The notes beneath the pieces were generated by a model. That model worked only from the letters and a program-made list of their open reading frames with translations. It searched no databases and was not told the DNA's origin. A stretch of 6,030 nucleotides of DNA from Crocosphaera sp038442745 (GTDB lineage: Bacteria; Cyanobacteriota; Cyanobacteriia; Cyanobacteriales; Microcystaceae), in assembly GCF_038442745.1 (NCBI RefSeq), contig NZ_JARVCN010000202.1, positions 1 through 6,030 of the forward strand, written 5' to 3'. Both the position numbers and the translations under genes were made by a program. Shown here in pieces: positions 1 through 5,514 of this stretch. Positions within the stretch are counted from its first letter, which is position 1; every line of letters begins with the position of its first letter.

Positions 1-1
1 C

Positions 2-130
2 AAAAAGCCGAAACCTTACAAGGGATTGGCCGCCAACGTTGCCAACGATACCCAGCGCATCGCTCAATTACAACAGGAACGTGAACAGCGAGAAAAGCAA
101 CACCGTCGGGGTCGGGGTTTTTCGCGTTAA
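2..130 (+). CDS. C-terminal end of an unidentified protein (partial)
   Basis: An open frame enters from the left edge and stops at TAA 128-130, giving 42 residues. The tail is polar, with a Gln/Glu/Arg-rich stretch that looks helical (RIAQLQQEREQREK) and a basic end (HRRGRGFSR). I do not recognise the family. Charged helical and basic tails like this occur at the ends of plasmid mobilisation or replication proteins, which would suit the rep gene at the other edge, but that is inference. The segment is about 53% G+C, clearly richer than the gene that follows, so it probably belongs to the backbone rather than the cargo. The frame choice rests on the longest open frame and on the abrupt change in composition after its stop. 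Confidence 0.5.
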   Translation, partial: KKPKPYKGLAANVANDTQRIAQLQQEREQREKQHRRGRGFSR

Positions 131-167
131 ACTTTAATCTACGATCTCAGGATTGTGTTCAAGGGGT

Positions 168-1412
168 ATGGAAGGAATACATGCAAAATCGGTCATCCAG
201 CTAAGAAATATTAAAATTATTAAAACTTACCATGTAGATACAAAATTTATAGAACCAGTTAAACTACTTTTAAAGGAATCAAACTCGATTGCGCTATTCT
301 TTTCTTACAAAAAAAATAAGCATATTAATTCAATGATTTTTTACTTAGTTCGTAGATCATCAGCTTACACCATAGTAAATTATTTGGAGTCTTGGGGGCT
401 CCAAACTACTACCTCTTATATTAGACCTTTATTTTACGAACAACTGTGGCAGATGAAAAAGTTACCAACTGGAACATATATTTTCTCAGATATTGAGCGT
501 CTCTCTCCTGATGAAGCGGAAATAAGCTCCAAGATTTGGAACCAACTCGCTAATTCAGGGGAAGAAATTCGTCTGCTAAATCATCCCACCCGTTCAAAAC
601 GACGCTACGAACTCTTGCGGAATCTATATGATAAGGGTTTCAATCAATTCAATGTCTATCGTCTAACAGAATTAACAGACTGTCGTCAACCAGAGAGATT
701 TCCCGTTTTTATACGAGGTGAAAACGATCATGGAGGAAATCGTACTTCGCTCCTCAACACCCCTGCTGAATTAGCCCAAGCTATAAACCTACTTTCAGAA
801 AAAGGAAAGAGTCTAGAAAATAAAATTGTTACTGAATTTTGCTCTACAGCAGATCAAATAGGTGTTGTCAGAAAATACTCTGCCTTTATTGTCGGTGACA
901 AAATTATTCCTCGACATCTATTTTTTAGCTATAACTGGATGATTAAACATCCCGATTTAGTGGAAGAAAAAACACTCTTAGAAGAACAACAATATATTAA
1001 AACGAATCCTCATGAGTCTTTTCTCAAAGAGATTTTTCGATTGGCAAGAATTGAATATGGTCGAATTGATTATAGTTTACTTAATGGGGTTCCTCAAGTC
1101 TGGGAAATTAATACTAATCCAATGAGTTTAAGTATAAGAGATATGACCAGCAAACTTCAACAAAAACGAACCAAAACACACGAAGAATTTGCAGAAAATT
1201 TTGCGTTTGCCTTTAGAGCAATTGATGGAAAAAATGGTTCATCGATTCGGATTTCTCTTTCAAATAAGTCTCATAAACGTCGAGAATCTTATCCTTTAAA
1301 AATAGCTAAAATTTTACCCTTATCTTTGCTTAAACTTTTCCCTTATCCTTATCAACTAAAGATTCGTCTAAAAATTAGAACCTGGTTGACAAAATTTACT
1401 CAACAGCCATAA
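168..1412 (+). CDS. ATP-grasp family protein, uncharacterised (polysaccharide/metabolite-cluster type)
   Basis: This is a 414-residue protein if started at ATG 168. The C-terminal half reads as an ATP-grasp catalytic region: a strand plus Gly-rich loop FPVFIRGENDHGG (about 178-190), a hinge VTEF (about 221-224), RKYSAFIVGDKIIPRH (about 235-250), GRIDYS (about 298-303) and the acid/Asn metal-binding motif WEINTNP (about 312-318). ATP-grasp enzymes activate a carboxylate as acyl phosphate and join it to an amine or thiol. The substrates of this subfamily are unknown to me; I associate it with glycan or secondary-metabolite clusters. About 60 residues after the fold are basic and hydrophobic and may contact membrane. 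The start is uncertain. AAGGGG ends one base before ATG 168, too close for a normal ribosome site. TTG 153 adds five residues, and ATG 333 would give 359 residues beginning MIFYLVRRS, a plausible true N-terminus. The gene converges with the minus-strand operon, leaving 33 bases between stops and no strong terminator. Confidence 0.75.
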   Translation: MEGIHAKSVIQLRNIKIIKTYHVDTKFIEPVKLLLKESNSIALFFSYKKNKHINSMIFYLVRRSSAYTIVNYLESWGLQTTTSYIRPLFYEQLWQMKKLPTGTYIFSDIERLSPDEAEISSKIWNQLANSGEEIRLLNHPTRSKRRYELLRNLYDKGFNQFNVYRLTELTDCRQPERFPVFIRGENDHGGNRTSLLNTPAELAQAINLLSEKGKSLENKIVTEFCSTADQIGVVRKYSAFIVGDKIIPRHLFFSYNWMIKHPDLVEEKTLLEEQQYIKTNPHESFLKEIFRLARIEYGRIDYSLLNGVPQVWEINTNPMSLSIRDMTSKLQQKRTKTHEEFAENFAFAFRAIDGKNGSSIRISLSNKSHKRRESYPLKIAKILPLSLLKLFPYPYQLKIRLKIRTWLTKFTQQP

Positions 1413-1445
1413 ATAGTTTTTCATACCTATCATAGTGGATAGTTA

Positions 1446-1973
1446 CTATTCATCATTCATGACTTTTGTATATAGAAAAAAATCAATATTATCTGAATGC
1501 TTAAAAGTTTTATCTATAGCTTTTCCTAAACATTTAAAGCCTAATTTTTCTATGCTTTTTCTTCTGTAATGAGGAACTTGTAAAACGAGCGATTGGATGC
1601 CCATTTGTTTTGCCTTTTGAAGTCTGGCTAGATCGATTTTTTGAGAAATTCCTAACCTTTGATAAGTAGGACTAACAACCAATCTACTCATCATTGCTAT
1701 GGGTTTAGGAAGTTCCGTTATTAATCCTTGAATTTCGTTAAAATCAGGGAGATCAGCGATGTTGTTGTGTATAGATAAACGAGCCGACGCAATCAATTCA
1801 TTTTCATCATTCATAACAACCCAATGAAAAGCGTGTTGATCATGTTCATCACACCATTTTTCTCCTGAGAAAACGGCTCTTCCAAGTTGATATGACCATA
1901 CGCTAACTCTTAATTTACCAATAAGGTCTAAATAGGAGCTATCAATTTCTGGAGATAAGACTTTAATTTCCAT
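1446..1973 (-). CDS. GNAT family N-acyltransferase
   Basis: This 175-residue protein has a single GNAT domain. Motif A is visible as SRLVVSPTYQRLGIS (96-110), where the R/Q-x-x-G-type loop binds the acyl-CoA pyrophosphate. It is followed by a helix and by motif B with IEKLGFK (141-147). The strand HWVVMNDENELIASARLSI (50-68) is the usual central strand pair before motif A. The length matches single-domain GNATs. The N-terminal part (LRVSVWSYQLGR, 21-32) resembles the substrate-side helix of such enzymes. The acceptor cannot be told from sequence, but an amine on the product of the upstream oxygenase is a reasonable guess. It is the last gene of the operon. Its ATG lies 3 bases after the oxygenase stop and no clear Shine-Dalgarno is seen, so translational coupling is likely. 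Confidence 0.85.
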   Translation of the reverse strand: MEIKVLSPEIDSSYLDLIGKLRVSVWSYQLGRAVFSGEKWCDEHDQHAFHWVVMNDENELIASARLSIHNNIADLPDFNEIQGLITELPKPIAMMSRLVVSPTYQRLGISQKIDLARLQKAKQMGIQSLVLQVPHYRRKSIEKLGFKCLGKAIDKTFKHSDNIDFFLYTKVMNDE

Positions 1974-1976
1974 AAG

Positions 1977-2732
1977 TTAAGACCACAATCTTAAACTTTC
2001 ATCGGGCATTAAGGAAAGCCATGAACCTACGGCAATTCGATTCTGACAAGGTAAAACAGTATGATAATTTCTCGAGTTGAAAATTATTAACTCACCTAAA
2101 ACTGGCTTGACTTTAATAAAGGGAATATTAGATACTACCTGTTCATTATGGTAGTAAGTTCCTTGTACTAAAAACTGATCATCTTCGTCTTGCCATAGTT
2201 TATCCCATATTTTTAGTTCACCACCTCTATCTGGTAAACGCAGATAAAAATTCCACGAAAGCTGAGCAACCATTTTGGTGACTGCCCAATCTCTTACACC
2301 AAAAAGAGGGAAGTCACTATGGAGTGGAGTTTCTCCTGTTCTCAATTTAGCTACTCCAGCAAAGTAACGACCATATCCTTCTTCAGTGAGAATATCAACA
2401 TCAGTAAAATATTGTCTTAAAATATCCATAATCCTTGTGACTGGATTGAAGGTAGTTTCACAAACTTTTATCAAGTTAGACCAAGCCTCTTCAACTAAGC
2501 TAAAATAGTTTTCTTTTCCGCCTACTATACCCTGTTCATATTGGCTAATTCCAAGTCGAGTTACAGTCTTTACAGACTTAGAGCGAGAAGCAAATAGCAG
2601 AAAACGTTCGGCAAGTTCTTCGGTTTCTTCAGTTGTTCCAAATTCAGGAAGACGAATTAATGGAATGTCATTATTAATCAGATTGTATAAATTTTCTTGA
2701 GTTAAAGGATAAGCCTCAAAATTTTTCCACAT
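1977..2732 (-). CDS. 2-oxoglutarate/Fe(II)-dependent oxygenase
   Basis: This 251-residue protein has the double-stranded beta-helix metal centre of the 2OG-Fe(II) superfamily. The HxD motif is LHSD (H138, D140), the distal histidine is in FNSRNYHTV (H224), and R232 in QNRIAVGSW is the likely 2OG-binding arginine. RGGEL (169-173) is the usual strand before the core jelly-roll. The overall pattern, including IVG...NYF (about 69-77), QLSW...GGEL, the late FN..NYH segment and a C-terminus ending in Trp-Ser, resembles from memory the WelO5/AmbO5 group of cyanobacterial carbon-halogenating oxygenases. Those have HxG in place of HxD. The intact Asp here predicts hydroxylation or desaturation rather than halogenation. 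The start is ATG 2732, 7 bases after the upstream stop, with no competing start. The substrate is unknown; the neighbours suggest a small amine-bearing molecule or glycan. Confidence 0.85.
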   Translation of the reverse strand: MWKNFEAYPLTQENLYNLINNDIPLIRLPEFGTTEETEELAERFLLFASRSKSVKTVTRLGISQYEQGIVGGKENYFSLVEEAWSNLIKVCETTFNPVTRIMDILRQYFTDVDILTEEGYGRYFAGVAKLRTGETPLHSDFPLFGVRDWAVTKMVAQLSWNFYLRLPDRGGELKIWDKLWQDEDDQFLVQGTYYHNEQVVSNIPFIKVKPVLGELIIFNSRNYHTVLPCQNRIAVGSWLSLMPDESLRLWS

Positions 2733-2739
2733 AATGTTG

Positions 2740-3390
2740 CTAGGTTTTCTTTAAATAAGATACAGGTAAGTTGTTTAAAATAGCAGAATATTCTTTGCCA
2801 TCGATGAAAGACTTGGATTCATCTAACCTCCCTTTTAAAAAGTTAGCACTAGATTTCGTCCGTTCCATTTGTTCTATATAATCTGCTAATCGAATCCTTA
2901 ATAAATCTAAGAATTCGTCTGCTGAAATATAAATTATTGAATTATCGAACCTATTTTTTAAAGCCAAGGATTTAGTTTTAGTCAAATTTTTTAAAAAATC
3001 TTTTTTATCATGTATGTAAAAGTAGTAAACAAGCTTTTCGGAACGATACGAAACTAATTCTAGGAGGGTTTCTCTTTGTTGAGGATCAATAAGAAATTTT
3101 TGAAAAGTTTGAGTTCCATAAATACTATGATATAAACCCGAAACACAAACATATTCTGGAACTTTCCATTTTTTTAACAATTGATAAGTCCTAACTAAAT
3201 GCCTTAAGAGAGTTGTTGAACTATGAGAAATAGAATTAGCGTTTAAGTTCTTCAAAGACTCCATCAATTCTTGCGGAGGATCTAGGGTTCTATCTCTTAG
3301 ATACCATTGGTAGGAATCAATTAATCGATTCACGAAAATCTTACGTTGAAAGATATAATGTTTTACCTTGGCTAGTAGAAAAACTATCAT
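2740..3390 (-). CDS. DUF6817-type HD-like domain protein
   Basis: This 216-residue protein is the first gene of the minus-strand operon. Its core matches what I recall of DUF6817: HSSTTLLRHLVRTYQLLKKW (56-75), VCVSGLYHSIYGT (81-93), the YRSEKLVYYFY helix (115-125) and LADYIEQM (168-175). The helical pattern and spaced histidines (H56, H64, H88) resemble HD-superfamily folds, but the classical HD doublet is replaced by HS at 88-89, so metal binding is not assured. H127-D128 is the only true HD doublet and may not be structural. The function of the family is unknown to me; hydrolase or diiron-oxygenase activity is conceivable. ATG 3390 is preceded by GAAGA with short spacing, and the next Met is residue 43. 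The N-terminal 20 residues are basic and hydrophobic. Confidence 0.7.
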   Translation of the reverse strand: MIVFLLAKVKHYIFQRKIFVNRLIDSYQWYLRDRTLDPPQELMESLKNLNANSISHSSTTLLRHLVRTYQLLKKWKVPEYVCVSGLYHSIYGTQTFQKFLIDPQQRETLLELVSYRSEKLVYYFYIHDKKDFLKNLTKTKSLALKNRFDNSIIYISADEFLDLLRIRLADYIEQMERTKSSANFLKGRLDESKSFIDGKEYSAILNNLPVSYLKKT

Positions 3391-3431
3391 TCTTCATTTA
3401 CTCTGAATTAATCTAATTATTTATCGATGTA

Positions 3432-3460
3432 ATGATAAAGCATATTTTTGTAAAAGTAAA
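3432..3460 (-). promoter_or_regulatory. Promoter of the DUF6817-oxygenase-GNAT operon
   Basis: Read on the minus strand, TTTACT (3460-3455) and TATCAT (3437-3432) are separated by exactly 17 bases. They match 4/6 and 5/6 of the sigma-70 consensus. Transcription would start near 3425, giving a leader of about 35 bases before ATG 3390. This is the best promoter candidate in the window and supports separate transcription of the operon from the glycosyltransferase gene upstream. Confidence 0.5.
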
Positions 3461-3631
3461 GAAAACCTAATTTTACTCATAAGTTTAACGATAGTTTGTT
3501 GGTACTTTATTACTGACTTCCTTCTGACTAACCCTCTTCTGGGAATCTGGGAAAAGTCTTACAGTCTCTCAACTCTAGAACATTTGTGAGGTGAGTATTC
3601 AAGTGCTCATTAACTAACTTAAACTCACAAT

Positions 3632-3700
3632 TTAGTTTATCTTAGAAAAAAAATTAGCCCTGGCCTGTTGAGCAACGGTTTCAGCGTTTAGATAAGGCAT
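3632..3700 (-). CDS. Possible 22-residue ORF or remnant 5' end of a lost gene
   Basis: On the minus strand, AAAGGAG precedes ATG 3700 by about 10 bases and the frame stops at 3632, giving a peptide beginning MPYLNAETVAQQARANFF. The ribosome site is better than that of most genes here. The peptide looks like the soluble N-terminus of a larger protein, so this may be the surviving start of a truncated gene. The opposite strand also carries a short open frame over the same bases, so coding status is uncertain. Confidence 0.22.
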   Translation of the reverse strand: MPYLNAETVAQQARANFFSKIN

Positions 3701-3746
3701 TGCTTTTCCGCTCCTTTTTGAAATGACCACATAGTGTAACTCTTTA

Positions 3747-4763
3747 TTATATATCAGGCACTCTAAACACCCTTTTTTTCATTCTGTTTATCTTCAATTT
3801 GGAGTATCTTTTTATAAAAAAGAGAATTCTAGATGCCTCAGAGGCTTTAATCCAATTAGCATACTCAGGAAAAACATGAGACTTAAAAAAGTCCAGCCAG
3901 CTTTTAGTTATGTTTTCAATACTAAACTCTTGAGCACGCTTTAAACCATTGTTTATTATTGAGGTATACAGTTCTGGACTATTTTTTAGTTTGGCGACTG
4001 CGTTAATTGCTTCTTCAATAGAATTGACTATTAAAAAATCGAGTTCTGATTTTCTTAAATCAATAAATGCAGATTCTGGGGTTAAAATAGCTGGCACTCC
4101 AGCTTTCCAAGCATTAACCAACTTGCTTGCAGGCTTATTGGGATAAATTCTGCCATCAAAACTACGAACAGCTACAATCACATCAATCTTACTATAGTAA
4201 GACCAATTAGATTGTGAGAAGATCGGAATCCACTCACAATCTAATTCCTTTAATGCAGAGAGCCATTGGTCTGATTTAAACTCTTTTGTAAGGTTACTGC
4301 GACTACCTATAAAAGCCACACTTTTAACTGTTGAACCTCTTCTCTCCTCTCTTGGTTTTAAACCAGGTTGTGGCCAATGAGGAATATAATAAGGATTCCA
4401 AAGTTTGTTTTGCTGATCTTTAAATTGAAGAGGATTATGAACAACATGTAAATGTGCTGATGGATGAAATTCTCGATCTCCTTTTGGACAAATTAACATT
4501 GTTTTACCCAAATAAGGATATTTATTACCAAGAGTGTCTCTATCAGCTATCAATATTCCTTTTTCAGGTATATAGTCTATGAATTGACAAGAAAGTTCAC
4601 TTTTCTTAACTTGAAGATACGTCGTTAAAATCCAAGACGTAAAATTGCCAGACGCGAATCTTCTAGCTTCTGCAATTTGCTCCCATTGAAAATTATTTTC
4701 TAATTCTTGTAACTTTAGCTTTTTTAAAAGTTCTTTGGGAGCATAAAAGTAAATGGTTGTCAT
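3747..4763 (-). CDS. GT-B-like glycosyltransferase
   Basis: This 338-residue protein looks like a glycosyltransferase of the GT-B fold (GT4-like). The C-terminal domain has a strand entry SVAFIGSRS (148-156), the donor-site region IYPNKPASKLVNAWKAGVPAI (206-226), an acidic residue at E230 and a following SIEEAINAVAKL helix (248-259), as expected for nucleotide-sugar binding. The N-terminal third is less typical and presumably binds the acceptor. It has a C-terminal basic tail (about 312-334), which could contact membrane, and no signal peptide. Sugar and acceptor are not deducible. The start at ATG 4763 has no clear Shine-Dalgarno and is embedded in a direct repeat that also supplies an out-of-frame ATG 19 bases upstream. 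It is not tightly linked to the downstream operon but shares its strand and low G+C content. Confidence 0.7.
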   Translation of the reverse strand: MTTIYFYAPKELLKKLKLQELENNFQWEQIAEARRFASGNFTSWILTTYLQVKKSELSCQFIDYIPEKGILIADRDTLGNKYPYLGKTMLICPKGDREFHPSAHLHVVHNPLQFKDQQNKLWNPYYIPHWPQPGLKPREERRGSTVKSVAFIGSRSNLTKEFKSDQWLSALKELDCEWIPIFSQSNWSYYSKIDVIVAVRSFDGRIYPNKPASKLVNAWKAGVPAILTPESAFIDLRKSELDFLIVNSIEEAINAVAKLKNSPELYTSIINNGLKRAQEFSIENITKSWLDFFKSHVFPEYANWIKASEASRILFFIKRYSKLKINRMKKRVFRVPDI

Positions 4764-4786
4764 AGCTGTTAAGTATTGTCATAGCT
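4757..4786. repeat. 11-bp direct repeat over the glycosyltransferase start
   Basis: TTGTCATAGCT occurs at 4757-4767 and again at 4776-4786, a 19-base period. On the minus strand each copy contains AGCTATGACAA, so the start codon and its context are duplicated. The upstream ATG (4782) is out of frame with the gene. Confidence 0.8.
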
Positions 4787-4888
4787 ACTAAAGAAAATTA
4801 AACGCCGAAAATGGCAGTGGAGCCTCTAAAATAAAGAAGCTCATGATCGCTTAGACAAAATTTTAGCTGATTCATAAAATCAAAAAGA

Positions 4889-4912
4889 GTAAGATAATGA
4901 CAATTATCTTAC
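4889..4912 (-). terminator. Perfect 10-bp inverted repeat followed by T-rich tract on the minus strand
   Basis: Arms GTAAGATAAT (4889-4898) and ATTATCTTAC (4903-4912) are perfectly complementary around a 4-base loop. On the minus strand the stem is followed by TCTTTTTGATTTT, so it could act as a weak terminator or attenuator ahead of the glycosyltransferase gene. The stem is AT-rich, so a protein-binding operator is an equal alternative. Confidence 0.4.
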
Positions 4913-4932
4913 CCTAAATTCCTATAGCCCCG

Positions 4933-4938
4933 ATTATA
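4933..4938 (-). promoter_or_regulatory. Perfect TATAAT -10 box on the minus strand
   Basis: The minus strand reads TTGTATAAT here, an exact -10 hexamer. No good -35 box lies 16-18 bases upstream. A transcript would start near 4926 and run straight into the hairpin at 4889-4912, about 160 bases before the glycosyltransferase start. Confidence 0.3.
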
Positions 4939-4951
4939 CAAGGTTTTGAGG

Positions 4952-5009
4952 CTACCTAGATGACTAGATAACGCAACTATCAGTTATTCTAGGTGGATTT
5001 TTACCACCT
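4952..5009. other. Mutually exclusive hairpins
   Basis: CTACCTAGA (4952-4960) can pair with TCTAGGTGG (4988-4996) with one G-U pair. AGGTGG (4991-4996) can instead pair perfectly with CCACCT (5004-5009). A third stem CTAGATAAC (4964-4972) / GTTATTCTAG (4983-4992) has one bulge. The middle segment is shared, so the structures compete, as in attenuators or in DNA sites folded as single strands. Confidence 0.4.
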
Positions 5010-5254
5010 CATTAGGTATCCTTGAGGTTAGAGAATATCTGTGCATACTTGTATAGACATCTCATATACAGAGCAACTACTACTCAAGCTTTTGAGCTTT
5101 GACAAATTTGAAACGGTGTAAAAGCCAAAGAATAGTTTGAATAAGTTTTAAAAGCTTGGCGCAACCCAAAGCCACCTTACAGTCAATTTCTTGTTTGGCG
5201 ACCAGAAAACTGTTGGGGTGGATCACAAGGTTGTAGGGGGGTTGCTGTCTTTAT

Positions 5255-5287
5255 ACTACCTAATTTTGTTTTGTCCGTACAGGTAGT
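5255..5287. repeat. 7-bp inverted repeat ACTACCT/AGGTAGT
   Basis: ACTACCT (5255-5261) and AGGTAGT (5281-5287) flank a 19-base loop that contains the first copy of the TTTGTCCGTAC direct repeat. Confidence 0.4.
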
Positions 5288-5296
5288 TAGTAAAAA

Positions 5297-5314
5297 AATT
5301 GCTGATTAGCAATT
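5297..5314 (-). terminator. Weak hairpin plus T-run on the minus strand
   Basis: AATTGCT (5297-5303) and AGCAATT (5308-5314) form a perfect 7-bp stem with a 4-base loop. On the minus strand the stem merges into a run of T residues. Stem G+C is low, so terminator strength would be weak. It could end any antisense RNA made from the rep leader. Confidence 0.3.
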
Positions 5315-5396
5315 GTGTATTGTAGGTGGAACCTTTTCTAATAGGAAGTTTGGGCATTTTAGTTGGCTATCGTAAATCCTTGGATAACTTATTGTG

Positions 5397-5414
5397 GGAC
5401 AAGAATATTTGTCC
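5397..5414. promoter_or_regulatory. Operator-like dyad upstream of rep promoter
   Basis: GGACAA (5397-5402) and TTGTCC (5409-5414) are perfectly complementary around 6 bases. The dyad lies 13 bases upstream of the candidate rep -35 box and overlaps the second TTTGTCCGTAC copy, a suitable place for a regulator. Confidence 0.35.
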
Positions 5415-5427
5415 GTACCCCATCTTT

Positions 5428-5457
5428 TTGTCATCTCTTCTACCGTAAAACTTAAAT
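5428..5457 (+). promoter_or_regulatory. Candidate promoter of rep
   Basis: TTGTCA (5428-5433, 5/6 of the -35 consensus) and TTAAAT (5452-5457, 4/6 of the -10 consensus) are 18 bases apart. Transcription would begin near 5464, about 50 bases before the rep ATG. Confidence 0.35.
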
Positions 5458-5514
5458 AAGACAGCATCCTCCCTGTATGAGTAGCTCGCTAACCTTACCA
5501 AAGCGAAGCCCTCA

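Larger units (their letters stand above)
3391..3746. other. Intergenic region between glycosyltransferase gene and operon
   Basis: These 356 bases separate two minus-strand genes. They hold the operon promoter near 3432-3460, a 7-base inverted repeat TTGTGAG (3584-3590) / CTCACAA (3624-3630) and a possible 22-residue ORF at 3632-3700. No strong terminator with a GC-rich stem is seen after the glycosyltransferase stop. The segment at about 3660-3720 is richer in G+C than its surroundings and may be the remnant of a lost gene. Confidence 0.5.
5270..5418. repeat. 11-bp direct repeat TTTGTCCGTAC, two copies
   Basis: Identical copies lie at 5270-5280 and 5408-5418, 138 bases apart. Each sits inside or beside an inverted repeat upstream of rep. 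They could be binding sites for Rep or a copy-number regulator. Confidence 0.6.
4764..5514. other. Repeat-rich non-coding region upstream of rep (candidate replication control region)
   Basis: These 751 bases lie between the divergent glycosyltransferase and rep genes and hold no convincing gene. They contain at least seven short perfect or near-perfect inverted repeats (4889-4912, 4952-4996, 4991-5009, 5083-5096, 5255-5287, 5297-5314, 5397-5414), an 11-base direct repeat (5270, 5408) and promoter-like sequences on both strands. Position upstream of a replication gene and density of dyads fit a plasmid origin or copy-number control region. That role is inferred from layout only, and no classical iteron array is seen. 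Confidence 0.45.

Noticed and set aside
153..167. TTG 153 as start of the ATP-grasp gene
   Set aside because: It adds five residues with no better ribosome site than ATG 168.
1426..1443. Convergent terminator between the ATP-grasp and GNAT genes
   Set aside because: Only a 5-bp stem (CTATC/GATAG) without an adjacent T-run on either strand.
3659..3727. Plus-strand fragment reading like the C-terminus of a transposase (VEQRFQRLDKALLF)
   Set aside because: It is about 22 codons preceded directly by a stop, and I cannot name a transposase family it matches; the minus-strand small ORF covers the same bases.
3949..4146. Plus-strand 65-codon open frame
   Set aside because: It lies wholly antisense to the well-supported C-terminal domain of the glycosyltransferase and shows no recognisable features.
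5080..5226. Minus-strand 48-codon ORF with a GTG start
   Set aside because: It has no ribosome site, no recognisable motif and only modest length in a repeat-rich region; a chance frame is more likely.
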